Assembly: GCF_000764305.2 (NCBI RefSeq)
Contig: NW_025937525.1
Location: 1 to 64,000, forward strand
Source of the DNA: Hyalella azteca
Lineage: Eukaryota; Arthropoda; Malacostraca; Amphipoda; Hyalellidae
Length of the DNA: 64,000 nucleotides
Direction: 5' to 3'
Positions 53,696-64,000 of the stretch are shown here, one piece after another; within the stretch, counting starts at the first letter, position 1; each line of letters starts with the position of its first letter. Made by a program: the position numbers and the translations under genes. The notes under the pieces were generated by a model. That model was given only the letters and a program-made list of their open reading frames with translations, searched no databases and was not told the origin of the DNA.

Positions 53696-56600
53696 GTGGA
53701 ATTTACATCATCGGAACATTCCATCGTCAACATTAACTTAGGCCCAATTAATGTCTTACTTACAAACGGAATTTTTCATCATCAAGATTAACTTAGGCCC
53801 AATTAACAGTGATGTCTAACTTACAAACTGAATTTTACATCATCATTATGAAATTCATCCCAATTAATGTTCATGCCTAATATAACAAATAATTGTTCAA
53901 CTTTATTATTCATTTCATTAATCAATTAACATTTGCAAGTAAATAATTACAGTAAATTAAAGCCTTTCAAAAGTTTGTATTAATTTTTATTCCAATAGGT
54001 TGATATGAATTGTAATGAACGCGGCCTTCAAACGAGGAGTAAAAGATAAATCAAATTTTGCTGTATTTTTGCCTGACTGGAACCTTAGTAAGTTTGTGTT
54101 TATTTGAAGTTTTTCTCTCTCTTTTACCAGCAAACGATTTCTTGTTGAATAAAGAGATTTATGGTGCATTTGCTCAATCAAACAATAATTTCTGGGTGTT
54201 TAAATAGGGAGAGCTTTTGACATGTCTTGAACAGAAATATCATAATCCTAATGTGGATCAACTTCGTATTAATTTGTCCATGATTCATTTCGTTGCAAGT
54301 GAGGCACTTATCGTGTCATTGACTCGCGTCCTCATGCTCGAGTTACTGGCGCACGGTTGTACGCATGTTTTCGGTGTTGGCTACGGTCGTGTTTTCGAGA
54401 ATTTTTAGGGAGTGTATAATTATTCTAGTAGGTGTAGAACTTTCAACTCGTTTATCGTAAAACGACTAATTTGTGCTGCATTAGCATATACTTCTGCATA
54501 TATTTCGATTCAAGGCCTCAGGATGTACTGTATTTTAATATCAATTTTCTTGTTTGTTTTTCTCGAATATTATAACGATATTTTTTGCTAATTTTGTCAA
54601 TTAAAAAAAGGTTTACAAATTACATTTTAAATATCAATGTAAATTCCAAAAAAAAAACATTATTCTTTGGCAAATAATATGAATGTTTTTGCTTGACTTG
54701 AGCTCAAAATAGACAAAAGGTCTAAGTGTAAAAATGTTGAAGGTCAGAATCTTGAAGATCTCAAATTAACAAGGTCAAAATTATAAGATTTTGACATGAC
54801 ATTCTTAAGTGCAAACATTGGATATTATGGATACAGCTCGAAAATAATCTTCGGAAAATAATTTCAAAGTCCTGATGATTTCTACGGGTTACAAATAGTT
54901 AACAGGAGACTCAAGTAGTCTCCATAATACCGATATTCGCAATTAAATCATTTCAAAATCTTAAAATTTTAAGGATTACAAAACCTTCACCTCAGTTGAT
55001 AATGAAAAATCTTTATTATAACGTCTTTATTGAATATATATTAAAATGCCATTAGAAAATTTTCTTCTTGATCAGCCAACGCCAGCGAAAAATATTATTT
55101 GAAATCGTGAAAACGAATAATAAAATTTGTAACAAAATTCATTCTCTGGTCTTCAATCGACCATGCATAATGCAACAACTTCTGTCAAATTAAATCAATA
55201 TTTGCATAAATGCAGAAGTATATGTACGCAGCATGTATATAAAGGGGTTGGACAAAATAAGGAAAACACCTAAAAAAATATATTTTATTCTGGTGTAGGT
55301 CCACCTCCTATTACGGCAATTAGAGCGTTTATTCACCGATGTATTGATTCCTATAAGTTGTGAATTATTTCCAAAAAAATTAACCCATTCTTCAGTTGAA
55401 CCCTCTTAACCCTCTTTCAGCTAAACCTAGCTTAACCCTCTTTCTACCTTTTTTAACCCTCTCTAAACGTACATATGCCAGAGGTTGGAAATAATGTAAA
55501 CTGTGATGCGTCAGAGAAAATCGCATTTTTCCACTGCTCGAGGAACCAAGTCTGGATGTTTTAACCAGTGGTGGGCACAGTTCCGCTAATCCGCTAACCG
55601 CTAATTAGCGAAGCTAACTTTTTCCTTATCGGATTAGCTGTTCAGCTAACTTTGAAAATGCATAAATGCAGAAGTATATGTACGCAGCATGTATATAAAG
55701 GGGTTAGACAAAATAAGGAAAACACCTAAAAAACAAATATATTTTATTCTGGTGTAGGTCCACCTCCTATTACGGCAATTACAGCGTTTATTCACCGATG
55801 TATTAATTCCTACAAGTTGTGATATATTTCCAAAAAAATTAACCCATTCTTCAATTGAACCCTCTTAACCCTCTTCCAGCTAAACCTAGCTTAACCCTCT
55901 TTCTACCTTTTTTAACCCTCTCTAAACGTACATATGCCAGAGGTTGGAAATAATGTAAACGGTGATGCGTCAGAGAAAATCGCATTTTTCCACTACTCGA
56001 GGAACCAAGTCTGGAGGTTTTAACACCACTCTAAACACTTTGAAGCATTAGTATTTGAACCCAGAGCTATTCTAATTGCAGCTCTTCATTAGAAACCAGA
56101 TTTCTGCAGCTCCCGCCGAACAGTTTTTTGGTAAACTGGGTTTTGTTGGTGTCGATTGTGTTTTGCTATAATATTAAGAGCCAATCTCTTTTAATTATGC
56201 CAAATAATTTGCTTTAAAGACCGAATGCCATCTCTCTTACAACTTCGAATTTCAACCAGACATGTGATTTTCTGAGGACGTTTTTCCTTTTTTTCTATCA
56301 AAAGCAGTCATTACTTTTGAGACAGCACCTATAGAAACGTCAAGCATTCGGGAAGTTTCTTTCTCACTATCACCTGTCATACCAGCACCAATAATTTGGC
56401 CTCATTTAAACTCGGAGAGGCTTGCTATTTTTATTAGGATTTAACCACAAAATTTATATAAAGATCTGTAAAAGCATAAAATATCAATTAGCAGTAATAA
56501 TATATTAACAATAGAGCAATAAACATTAAAAATATGAAGCTTTTATTGTTTGAATGTGTTCAAAAAATTATGATCTCAAATTTTTAGGTGTTACACTAAT

Positions 56601-58340
56601 TTTGTCTAACCCCCTTTTGTCTAAACCCATAAACCCCTGAACATCTGCATTTGTTTTGCGTTCATCTGCGTACATGTCACAGGTTGTAAATTAACTACAA
56701 ACTATGATATTGATATTGAGCTCTTTATATTAAGCTCTACCTGAGGATCGGGTTTCGTTAACTTAGGTAGTGAGGGATAAGTAAGACACATAAGTCCAGA
56801 TAACGTATCTTGTATACGGTATCTTGTATAACGTATCTTGTATAGAGTTCTCCCCGTATCTTGTATACGGGGTGGTTATACAGAGTTGCGATACAGAGGT
56901 ATAAGCTACGGCGTCGACCGTAAGGTCGGAGAACTCTACCGACACGCTACATCGCGGAGTGCATCATCAGCTACTGGGGGCTTTGCTTAAGGTTGCTAGC
57001 CCTTTTATAAGCTTCGCTTCCGCCCACTACTGCGGTCTTGATCGCGTGGTCTATCTCGTGTCTATCAGATGTTGACTCGTGGACTCAATAGCCTAACTAG
57101 GTCTGTTGGTAAACACATTAGGACTTGTTTCCGCGACCTACTCTCGGACATACATGAAAATTTCAAGTCGTAACAGCAAATTGAATTAGTTTCGTTCGTT
57201 CAGTGCGCACTTTACGCGTCATCGGCGCGAGCCTCAGCGTTCGTTTACTGTGAGGCCACACCCGACGACTGCATCGTGGCCTCTGCCATCTACCCGATGG
57301 GGTCCTGGGTCGAAGCAGGGCCCCAGTGCACCCTGTACAGCACTGTACCTCAGACACCGCTGGCCAAACCTCGGACTCAGGTGAAAATAATAATTTAAAC
57401 AATAATAGCTTCAATAACATATTAGTTCAAAATCTCCACCTAAGCTTTAGAACTATATGTTAATTAAGTTTAATACATACGTAGCTTCTCTAAATATAAT
57501 TGTACGGTGTAAGAGATCACATTCGTTTTCTTAAATGCTGTTTAAAAATGTGGAATTCATGTAGTAAAACCAGTGAGTTGCCTTTTGAGGCAATTTCTTC
57601 GTTAACTAAATTTCCGCCAAATACGAACAATATNCAGTTCCGGCTCTCCAAGGCATCCACTTCTGTAAGCAGCGTGACGGCACTGGGCGCCCAGAATCTC
57701 TGCACGGCCGAGGGCCTCCAGTTTGCTGTGATCGCGACCGCCGCTGAGCAACAGCAGGCCCTTGCCCAAGTCGGGGCGGGTGAGTAACTTGCCACTGGTT
57801 CTCACATTGTCCAAACTTCGTTATTCTCGTTTATTTGCTGGGCTTGTAAGATGACTGACTGATTGTAAGATGACTGATTTTATCTACCTAAAGACTCCTA
57901 AAAATTTTATCTGCCTAAAGAGTAATATGTCGATGGAGGTTTCATACGAATAAAAACTGACACGTTGAGGGTGCAATGAACTTGATGAACATCAGAGACA
58001 GGTAATTTGGCGTCTGATTTAACTTACAACTGAAATTGATACGGGTAGACTCAACCTACAGCAAGACAGGCAGATGAGTGATTATCCCGAGTGTAGCTGA
58101 AGAACAAGTATCATTTTATTCCTCCTAGAGATCAGGTCGCGATGTACAATGAACTGCCTGGCTTGGTACTGGATAGACTCTACCTACCACTGGGCGGATG
58201 GAACTCTGCTCAACCAGAGTCAGATCACCTTCTCTAACCCATCAGGCGCATGTTTCTTTCAAGAGCAGAGCAGCCATGGGCTCTGGAAATCTTCCTGCTC
58301 GCCAGGAACAATTCCTGTCGTCTGCCAGACATACGTGTGA
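53546..58340 (+). CDS. Gene C: secreted PAN-like/C-type lectin-like protein
   Basis: Exons 53546-53695, 57204-57380, 57638-57779 and 58129-58340: 681 nt, 226 residues plus stop, phases 0,0,1. Signal peptide MRPTLPLLCLLVVGAVRG, a PAN-like module with four Cys (exon 2), and a CTLD in two exons (AQNLCTAEGLQFAVIATAAE, then WYWIDSTYHWADGT and VVCQTYV). No EPN/QPD motif. To keep frame, exon 1 must use the donor TAC|GTGGAA (53695) because a 2-base insertion relative to gene B puts the stronger donor (53691) out of phase. A start 15 bases upstream (53531) is open but not shared with gene B. Probably secreted; ligand unknown. Confidence 0.75.
55203..56024. repeat. Tandem duplication of Tc1 terminal region with hAT spacer
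   Basis: 55203-55565 and 55659-56024 are near-identical copies (TGCATAAATGCAGAAGTATA onward, containing GGACAAAATAAGGAAAACAC). They are separated by 93 bp beginning CAGTGGTGGGCACAGTTCCG, a hAT-like 5' end. Confidence 0.85.
55244..56614 (-). pseudogene. Tc1-like transposon relic in gene C intron
   Basis: Termini GGGGTTGGACAAAATAAGG at the left and TTACACTAATTTTGTCTAACCCC at the right. Between 56150 and 56480 the minus strand holds the same HTH-coding region as 43241-43576, with more stops. The relic therefore predates the segmental duplication. Confidence 0.75.
57204..57380 (+). CDS. Gene C exon 2 (PAN-like module)
   Basis: Acceptor CGTTCAG (57203). CALYASSARASAFVYCEATP, DDCIVASAIYP and PQCTLYST; same length and donor as gene B exon 2 (CAG|GTGAAA). 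Confidence 0.85.
57634..57634. other. Single-N assembly gap beside exon 3
   Basis: The N lies three bases before the exon 3 start, inside the splice acceptor region of gene C, so the acceptor context is partly unknown. Confidence 0.8.
57638..57779 (+). CDS. Gene C exon 3 (CTLD first half)
   Basis: Starts FRLSKASTSVSSVTALGAQN after CAG, and continues LCTAEGLQFAVIATAAEQQQ, the first helix/strand part of a CTLD with its Cys (A..LC..EGLQFAVIATAAE). Ends G|GTGAGT in phase 1. The start could lie further left inside the gap. Confidence 0.75.
57780..58128. other. Gene C intron 3
   Basis: Homologous to 44845-45113 of gene B downstream of the adapter (CTACCTAAAGACTCC, then GTTGAGGGTGCAATGAACTT versus GTCGAGGGTGCAATGAACTT), which places the missing gene B exon inside the gap. 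Confidence 0.6.
58129..58340 (+). CDS. Gene C last exon (CTLD second half)
   Basis: Acceptor CTCCTAG (58128). CLAWYWIDSTYHWADGTLLN, GACFFQEQSSHGLWKSSC and VVCQTYV, TGA at 58338-58340. Confidence 0.85.
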
Positions 58341-59499
58341 GTCTGTCATACGGATGAGGAGTCTACCAGACCAGAAAGGAGTCTGCTGACGGAGCAACAA
58401 ACGTACGATTTAGTCGGAAGTTGTAGGAGCAAGCTGATATCTTTTCTGATCGAAGAAACAGTTAGATTTCTGCAATATCAATTTTTGCAGAGTTTGTATT
58501 GAGGCGTTTTTTATAGTCCCTCTGTTCGTAATTACGGCTGAAATGCGCTGCGCTGTATTTGTGGATTTATATCTTGTCAGCGCCATATCCCGGAGAAATG
58601 CTGGCTATACAAGTCAAATTTCATTACCATCGGATCCGAAGGATCCAACTAGACAATTTTTTAAGTTTCCATTGAGCTAGAATATCTAAGTTCCAACACC
58701 CCACATCTCTACTTGTTCAGAAATTTCATGGGTTTTTGCAGTATTCGTTCGCTATTATTATTTTTTTGGGGGGAGTCAAGCCGCAAAAACCAATCTGAGC
58801 AGAGTTTTTCTTCTTATATTTTATAGCTTGAAGCCCAGTTTCTCCTATAATATAAGTTGAAAGTTGTGTTTTGAAATAATTTTCTTATGTGACTTTTTAG
58901 TTGGACTTCGAAGAAAGTGTTAGGTACCGGAGACTTTCTCCAAAGGTAAGCTACGTGGTGATTCCATGCCTGACACGCTCATATGAGGACTTCCCCCCGG
59001 CATGCAAGTTGTCCCTCTTTCCTGTGGTTATAGCCGTACGTATTATTTCCTGCCTTTAATTGCTCAACGTTTCTTAGCCACCCTCATAAGACCGTATCAT
59101 TTCCTGCCTTTAATTACTCAACGTTTCTAAGCCACCATCACAGGCCGTATCATTTCCTGCTTTTAATTGCTTAACGTTTCTTAGGCACCATAAAATTCAA
59201 AACTTCTCACAAATTACACTGTGTTTCGTATAATAATATTATGTCACATCTACATTATCCGCGCTTTATTCGCGGCTGTTGTTTCCCGATAAAAAATATC
59301 TTTGCAGATACAGTTTCCTTCAAACATTTCTCCTTAAACAATGATTCTCATACTAATGTTAAGTCCTATCACATGCAAATCCTTGAAATAGGTAAAGTTA
59401 GATCTTTTTCGCCAGGTTTTTCTCCATATTATGATTTTATTTGGCAATATTCACACCCAATCGCCAGCCAAAGGGGCAGAGGCAAGCTCAATCATTAGG
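58341..59499. other. Downstream of gene C, no gene seen
   Basis: Contains three tandem ~50-bp units with CCTGCCTTTAATTGCTCAAC at about 59030-59180 where unit 1 has one. Confidence 0.5.
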
Positions 59500-59705
59500 T
59501 TTCAAGTGACAATCGCACGGTTTATAGTGACAATCGCACGGTTTCTAGTGACAATCGCACGGTTTCTAGTGACAATCGCCCGGTTTCTATTGACAATCGC
59601 ACGGTTTCTAGTGACAATCGCACGATTTCTAGTGACAATCGCACGGTTTATAGTGACAATCGCACGATTTCTAGTAACAATCATACGGTTTATAGTGATA
59701 ATCGT
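59500..59705. repeat. 21-bp minisatellite, unit 2 array 1
   Basis: About ten units of TTTCTAGTGACAATCGCACGG; same word as 46498-46660. Confidence 0.9.
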
Positions 59706-59799
59706 CATCAACAAATCATCATCAAATCACATCAAACACAAATTTCATAAAATTGACTGATGGGCAAGTGAAATTCCGTCGTCTCACTTGACTTTTCTC

Positions 59800-60030
59800 A
59801 AGCGGTAAGTGGATATTCGTACCGCTGACAGCGATAAGGGGATATCGTAACGATGGCAGTGATGCGAGGATATTTGTAACGATGGCAGCGATAAGCGGAT
59901 ATTTGTACCACTGGCAGCGTAAGGGGATATTCGTAACGATGGCACCCATATGAGAATATTTTTAACGATGGCAGCGATAAGTGCATGGATATTCGTCCTG
60001 CTGGTAACGATAAGAGGATATTCGTAAGGT
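59800..60030. repeat. ~30-bp minisatellite (GATAAGCGGATATTTGTA)
   Basis: About eight diverged units with GATGGCAGCGATAAG and GGATATTCGTA words; absent from unit 1. Confidence 0.8.
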
Positions 60031-60411
60031 AACATGGGCAGCGCGCCCACCCCTTTTTTAAAACTAAATTGGTGATGAAGTTTTAATTGATTCAAGGTAG
60101 TTCATTGTTTTTTTTAAAGTTACAACTAATGAGGAATGTATGATGTGAATTAGGTTCATTTATATAGAGATATTCAATTTTAGTGAAGCACATTTTGTAA
60201 AAAGTGTCAAAATGGGCCCATTGCCCCTCCCCTGGGGCGATGGACCCATGGGCTTGGGGCAAGGCGCCCACCCCTGGTCCCTTTACCCCAATTGCATATT
60301 TTTTGTTTTAAAGATGATAAAACAACACTTTACAGTGTAACATAAAAAAATGTAACAAAAATATTACAGTCATTCGTTTATTACCAACTTAAAAATCATA
60401 TCCTTAACTTG

Positions 60412-60556
60412 AAGGTTTCTAGTGACAATCGCACGGTTTCTAGTGACAATCGCACGGTTTCTAGTGACAATCGCACGGTTTCTAGTGACAATCGCACGGT
60501 TTCTAGTGTCAATCGCAGGTTTCTAGTGACAAGCCCCGCCGTTTCTAGTGACAATC
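60412..60556. repeat. 21-bp minisatellite, unit 2 array 2
   Basis: About seven units. Both arrays in unit 2 are followed by the same ACAAATCATCATC/AAATTTCATAAA sequence that follows the single array in unit 1. Confidence 0.9.
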
Positions 60557-62009
60557 GTCACCAACAAATCATCATCGAATCATATCAATCATAAATTTCA
60601 TAAAAATTGACTGATGGGCAAATAAAATCCCGTCATCTTACTTGGCTCGTCTTATTAGCAATTAAATTTTATCCGCATTTAAAAATTCTCAATCACACTA
60701 ATGTTAATTTACTGCAAACTACTCAATTGCTCGTAACCTCGCTGCATTACAATACGTTTGTCATCCATCTTTCTTATATCCGTACTCAGCCTTTTACACC
60801 TCGGTGTTCGTTGAATTCCATTTACACGGTGATTTTCATCATTCATGAAGTGCCTCGAGTTCTGCGTGTTTAAGTTCTTTAATATAAGGAACAAAGACAC
60901 CTTCAACCTTCAGCGCTTCGAGATTCATCACAGGTAAAAAACAAGGCAACGTCTTTTTAACGCGAGAACAAACGACAAACACCTGCCATCCAGAACAAAA
61001 ATGATGCTCTACTAAACTCTCAGAAGCAATATGGCGCATATCTCTCCCGTGTACCCGTTATTTAAGAATTCAAGCAGGCAGGCAGTTTCAAGACTTGAAA
61101 TAAAATAAACTAAAACCATCTTATCGTTGTCAAGACACGTTTCCTAATCAGGATGAGCTAACATAACCTATACCAAATCTCGCTCAATAATGCTGGCCAC
61201 TTCCTTTAATTGCTCATAAAGTTCCATAATTCACGCATCCTGCGTACCCCTGAGTTCTATCTGAACGCTCTGCATAACAACTGATCTAAATGTTCCAAAT
61301 TCAATCAGATTTTTATGAATATCTTGTTCATCATTGATTTTCTCTAATGCTTTTTCTTTCTCAGATAAGAAATGTAAATCGAAAATTTAAGAATTTAGTT
61401 CAAGTATGTCAATTTGCCCTTTGTTACTCAAGTGTGAACTTTCAACGGTAGAACCCTGTACAACAACTATTAAATTAAGTTTATCAGAGTAAGTGTTTGT
61501 CAATCTTCATTTAAATTTTTAATTAAAGTTTGTGGCTATTTAATTTAATATATTTTGGGTTCTTTTATTATCCTAAAAGAGATCTTCCATAATTTCTTAT
61601 TTCAAATGCGACAATCCATTGTATCCTACAGGAAATGTAGGTTGCCACTATAGCTGCGCAATGCACAGATGGGAGTGCAATATTAAAAATGGGATGATTG
61701 CTTCTCTGGAAAAACAACATTTATTTGCTTAAATTCACATGCATTTCATCATTTGTTGTCGACTAGCTGACGTTCAGTTTATATTTATATATATTCAAGC
61801 TTAAATAAGTCACTCAATTATATTTCACTTTGCTAATGTAAATTTGTGTGTTTTTAATTACCAATGTTCATTTTCAATACCGTTATTTTAATTTTGTGGT
61901 ACCTCATTATTATTGCAAGTCGTTTTTTCATTGTATACTGTTACACATTCCGTATTGTAATAACAGCGGTGACAGCTACAGTCATTAGGCCGAATATACT
62001 GTAGCACGT
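60557..62009. other. End of unit 2 and spacer, no gene seen
   Basis: 60557-61620 is homologous to unit 1; beyond that AT-rich sequence without features. Confidence 0.4.
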
Positions 62010-62215
62010 AGCCGATTCATGATGCAGCAGAAGTCTCGCAGCTTGTTGGGCTTTGAAAACGAAACTCACTGCACCAACGCTGGGCTTAACCGCCCGGCCA
62101 CCTGGTCTTATTTGACCAGAACTCTCACAGGTAATTAGGATCAAACCCCCAACTCACTACTCCTATCTTGGTACTCTGATCTTGAAGCACTCGGCCACCC
62201 TTCCGTCCCTCTCGG
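62010..62215 (-). mobile_element. tRNA-derived SINE, second copy
   Basis: Reverse complement shows GTGGCCGAGTGCTTCAAG (62181-62198), B-box-like GGTTTGATCC (62138-62147), then a second A-box-like GGCCGGGCGGTTAAG (62085-62099) and GTTTTCAAAGCCC (62048-62060). Same order as at 33150-33365; the first A box here is closer to tRNA-Ser/Leu. Confidence 0.75.
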
Positions 62216-63659
62216 TCACTGATCTATTGGTCTCTATAATGCTGGCGTATAATGTAATGAGATAATAGTTTCATTATATGCTGACAACACAATATATGCT
62301 GACTCGTCTTGAGTCGTTGCTTTATTATTTATATTGTATCATGATATTTTATATCATTCTCTTTCCCAATATTGCAGTGCTCTGAAATTAGAACAAAAAC
62401 AACGTGTGGGACAAAGACCTTAGTTGGCCTCGATATTATGCAGTTTGATTGCAGCTTCCTTTATTTCACGGACTTCAACATCTTCAACATCTTATTCATT
62501 ATTCAAATCAACATCTTATTCATTAATTTATCGCAGGGTACAGATATGATAAGCTTATCACGTTATACGATCGTGGTCTTTCAGACCCATATTCTTAGAC
62601 GTGCCGCCATGACAGATACGCTTTAGGTTGACGTATTTTATGCAAGAATAAAAATATTTCCTTCGCAGCCAAATTTCTTCTTTTGCTAAAGCTTTTCTCA
62701 CTTAATTTTATGTTTTCAATTCCCATTCTGAATGTCTCATCACTACTCGTAAGCGGACCTCCTTATTGAGGTCTGAGGAAAACAACTAGTGTCAAAGTAT
62801 TGCGGATCGTTCAGCCGTGTATTTAAATTTCCTTCAACAAAGCTGCATACGAAATGCAATTGTTGACTTCCAGATTTCTTCAATCTTCAATTGCTCGAAA
62901 ATTGAGAATTTGGAACAGCATTTATTACAATCACTATCCTGACATGATTTTATGAGCTTGAGTATGATATGCCTTCGTTCCAAATGACATTAAATTTGAT
63001 ATTTTTGAGAACGATCACTGCCTACATAAATGATTGGTCTGGATCTCAGCGGATAGATCGTACATTGCTTGAACCTTCGAACTATTATTCTTGCATTTTT
63101 GTCATTTCATTTTTATTTCAAAGGCACTTCCGAGGAGAGCGCCTTCGACAGAATCGCACAATCTAAATTTATTTCCGTTTACACGCTTCTCTTTTTAAAT
63201 AATTTTCACGCGAGCTGGCTCTTCAGTTTCTTTGTATTTAATATATTGAATCTTGATCAAGTTCGTCTTGAATATGGAGAATTTTTTTGGGACATCATGT
63301 CAGTGTTGATGGCCGTAAAAATAAAATATTTTTTACGACCTCGCAGCTGAAATTTTCAGCAAGGCTGTAATAGTGAAATGTTGCGCTCAATGTTTTATGA
63401 TTTGATTAATGCTTACGAATGGTCACTGTTTTGTGCAAAAATTACACATTTGGATTTATTTGATTTGTTTAATTGATATTATAAAGGATCGAAATAATGC
63501 AATGATAAGCACTGATATATCCATCAACCATTTACTATATTATGAATAGACAGGTGCACGGATAATTTTTACCAAACGATGCACTTGTTTGCAGGGATCA
63601 TTTTCGATCCAAGTGTAGAATGAAATTCAGAAGAGAACTCGACCATGTTTCTCATGGGC
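62216..63659. other. No gene recognised
   Basis: AT-rich. A plausible acceptor TATTGCAG at 62383 is followed by a Cys-containing frame, but no donor or homology supports an exon. Confidence 0.4.
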
Positions 63660-63935
63660 GTGATGATGCGGAACTGGTATAGCGAGTGAGGGTCGACTGG
63701 TATAGCGAGTGACGGTCGGCTGGTATAGCGAGTGAGGGTCGGTTGGTGTGGCGAGTGAGGGTCGGCTGGTATAGCGAGTGAGGGTCGACTGGTATAGCGA
63801 GTGAGGGTCGGCTGGTGTGGCGAGTGAGGGTCGGCTGGTATAGCGAGTGAGGGTCGGCTGGTAGAGGGTCGACTGGTGTGGCGAGTGAGGGTCGACTGGT
63901 GTGGCGAGTGAGGGTTGGCTAATATCTGCGGAGTA
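63660..63935. repeat. 23-bp minisatellite (GGTATAGCGAGTGAGGGTCGGCT)
   Basis: About twelve units, alternating GGTATAGCG and GGTGTGGCG variants. The open frames on the minus strand are a by-product. Confidence 0.9.
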
Positions 63936-64000
63936 GCAGAGGGCAATGCTTGTTAAAAGCAGGAACCTATGCTCATCAATGTGCATTGTAACACGAGTGA

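Larger units (their letters stand above)
53696..57203. other. Gene C intron 1
   Basis: Contains the Tc1-like relic with internal tandem duplication (55203-56614) and, at about 56690-57150, sequence absent from gene B with clustered GTATCTTGTATA words. The rest aligns loosely with gene B intron 1. Confidence 0.5.
51095..61620. repeat. Segmental duplication, unit 2 (carries gene C)
   Basis: Same order of blocks as 37915-47700. Longer because of an expanded Tc1-region duplication in intron 1, an inserted stretch at about 56690-57150, extra repeats near 59030-59180 and additional arrays at 59.8-60.6 kb. It lacks the foldback element. Confidence 0.85.

Noticed and set aside
59431..59760. ARFLVTI repeat protein (also at 46504 and, in other frames, 60409)
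   Set aside because: A 21-bp minisatellite, open on both strands, with no conserved flanking coding sequence.
62383..62480. Possible Cys-rich exon after TATTGCAG
   Set aside because: Cys spacing does not fit the PAN or CTLD exons, and no donor with matching phase is visible.
63123..63170. Possible second GXYLT-like exon (GTSEESAFDRIAQSK)
   Set aside because: Only a weak resemblance to the start of the exon at 29284, with an in-frame stop soon after and no neighbouring exons.
63569..63986. Pro/Ser/His-rich repeat protein on the minus strand
   Set aside because: A 23-bp minisatellite whose three-unit period is automatically open in more than one frame.

Overview
The window is a piece of a eukaryotic, almost certainly arthropod nuclear genome; a malacostracan crustacean is my best guess. 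The genes are split by GT-AG introns with arthropod-like splice sites, most of the sequence is AT-rich intron and intergenic DNA, and it is crowded with Tc1/mariner, maT, hAT, TTAA-type and MITE DNA transposons, CR1-like LINEs, tRNA-derived SINEs and many minisatellites. The protein-coding content is mostly small secreted Cys-rich PAN-like and C-type-lectin-like (CTLD) genes, a kind of family that is expanded in crustaceans. The species assignment is inference.

Layout. 1-1129: one copy of an unclassified, TACGG-rich element. 2073-19548: gene A on the plus strand, six exons, an inferred 240-residue secreted protein (signal peptide, PAN-like and truncated EGF-like Cys modules, unassigned C-terminus). 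Its introns hold a TTAA-flanked element, palindromic MITEs, a CR1-like LINE broken by a hAT insertion and abutted by a mariner, and a second LINE fragment. 20.7-27.9 kb: intergenic, with mariner relics and minisatellites. 28800-31051: five exons of a GT8 glycosyltransferase closest to glucoside xylosyltransferase (GXYLT), ending in a 39-bp repeat that multiplies the splice donor and then in a gap (N). 32650-32859: a lone decayed CTLD exon. 33.1-36.4 kb: SINE, second TACGG element, and a maT transposon inserted in a tandem repeat. 36.7-38.1 kb: four different minisatellites. 38511-40250: a foldback element built from two inverted TACGG units.

37.9-61.6 kb is a tandem segmental duplication of roughly 10 kb units. 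Each unit carries a PAN-CTLD gene (gene B, 41826-45331; gene C, 53546-58340) and homologous flanking minisatellites. Gene B lacks its third exon only because the assembly breaks there: a tandem array runs into an N, followed by a 38-bp Nextera mate-pair junction adapter. The duplicated units act as natural controls for insertions: unit 2 shows the empty site of the foldback element, and each unit has a MITE the other lacks.

The three CTLD/PAN genes probably encode secreted recognition or binding proteins, but no ligand can be read from the sequence. GXYLT-type enzymes act in the secretory pathway, adding xylose to O-glucose on EGF repeats. No functional link between GXYLT and the lectin-like genes can be claimed beyond proximity. 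No bacterial-type operon, CRISPR array or rRNA gene is visible.
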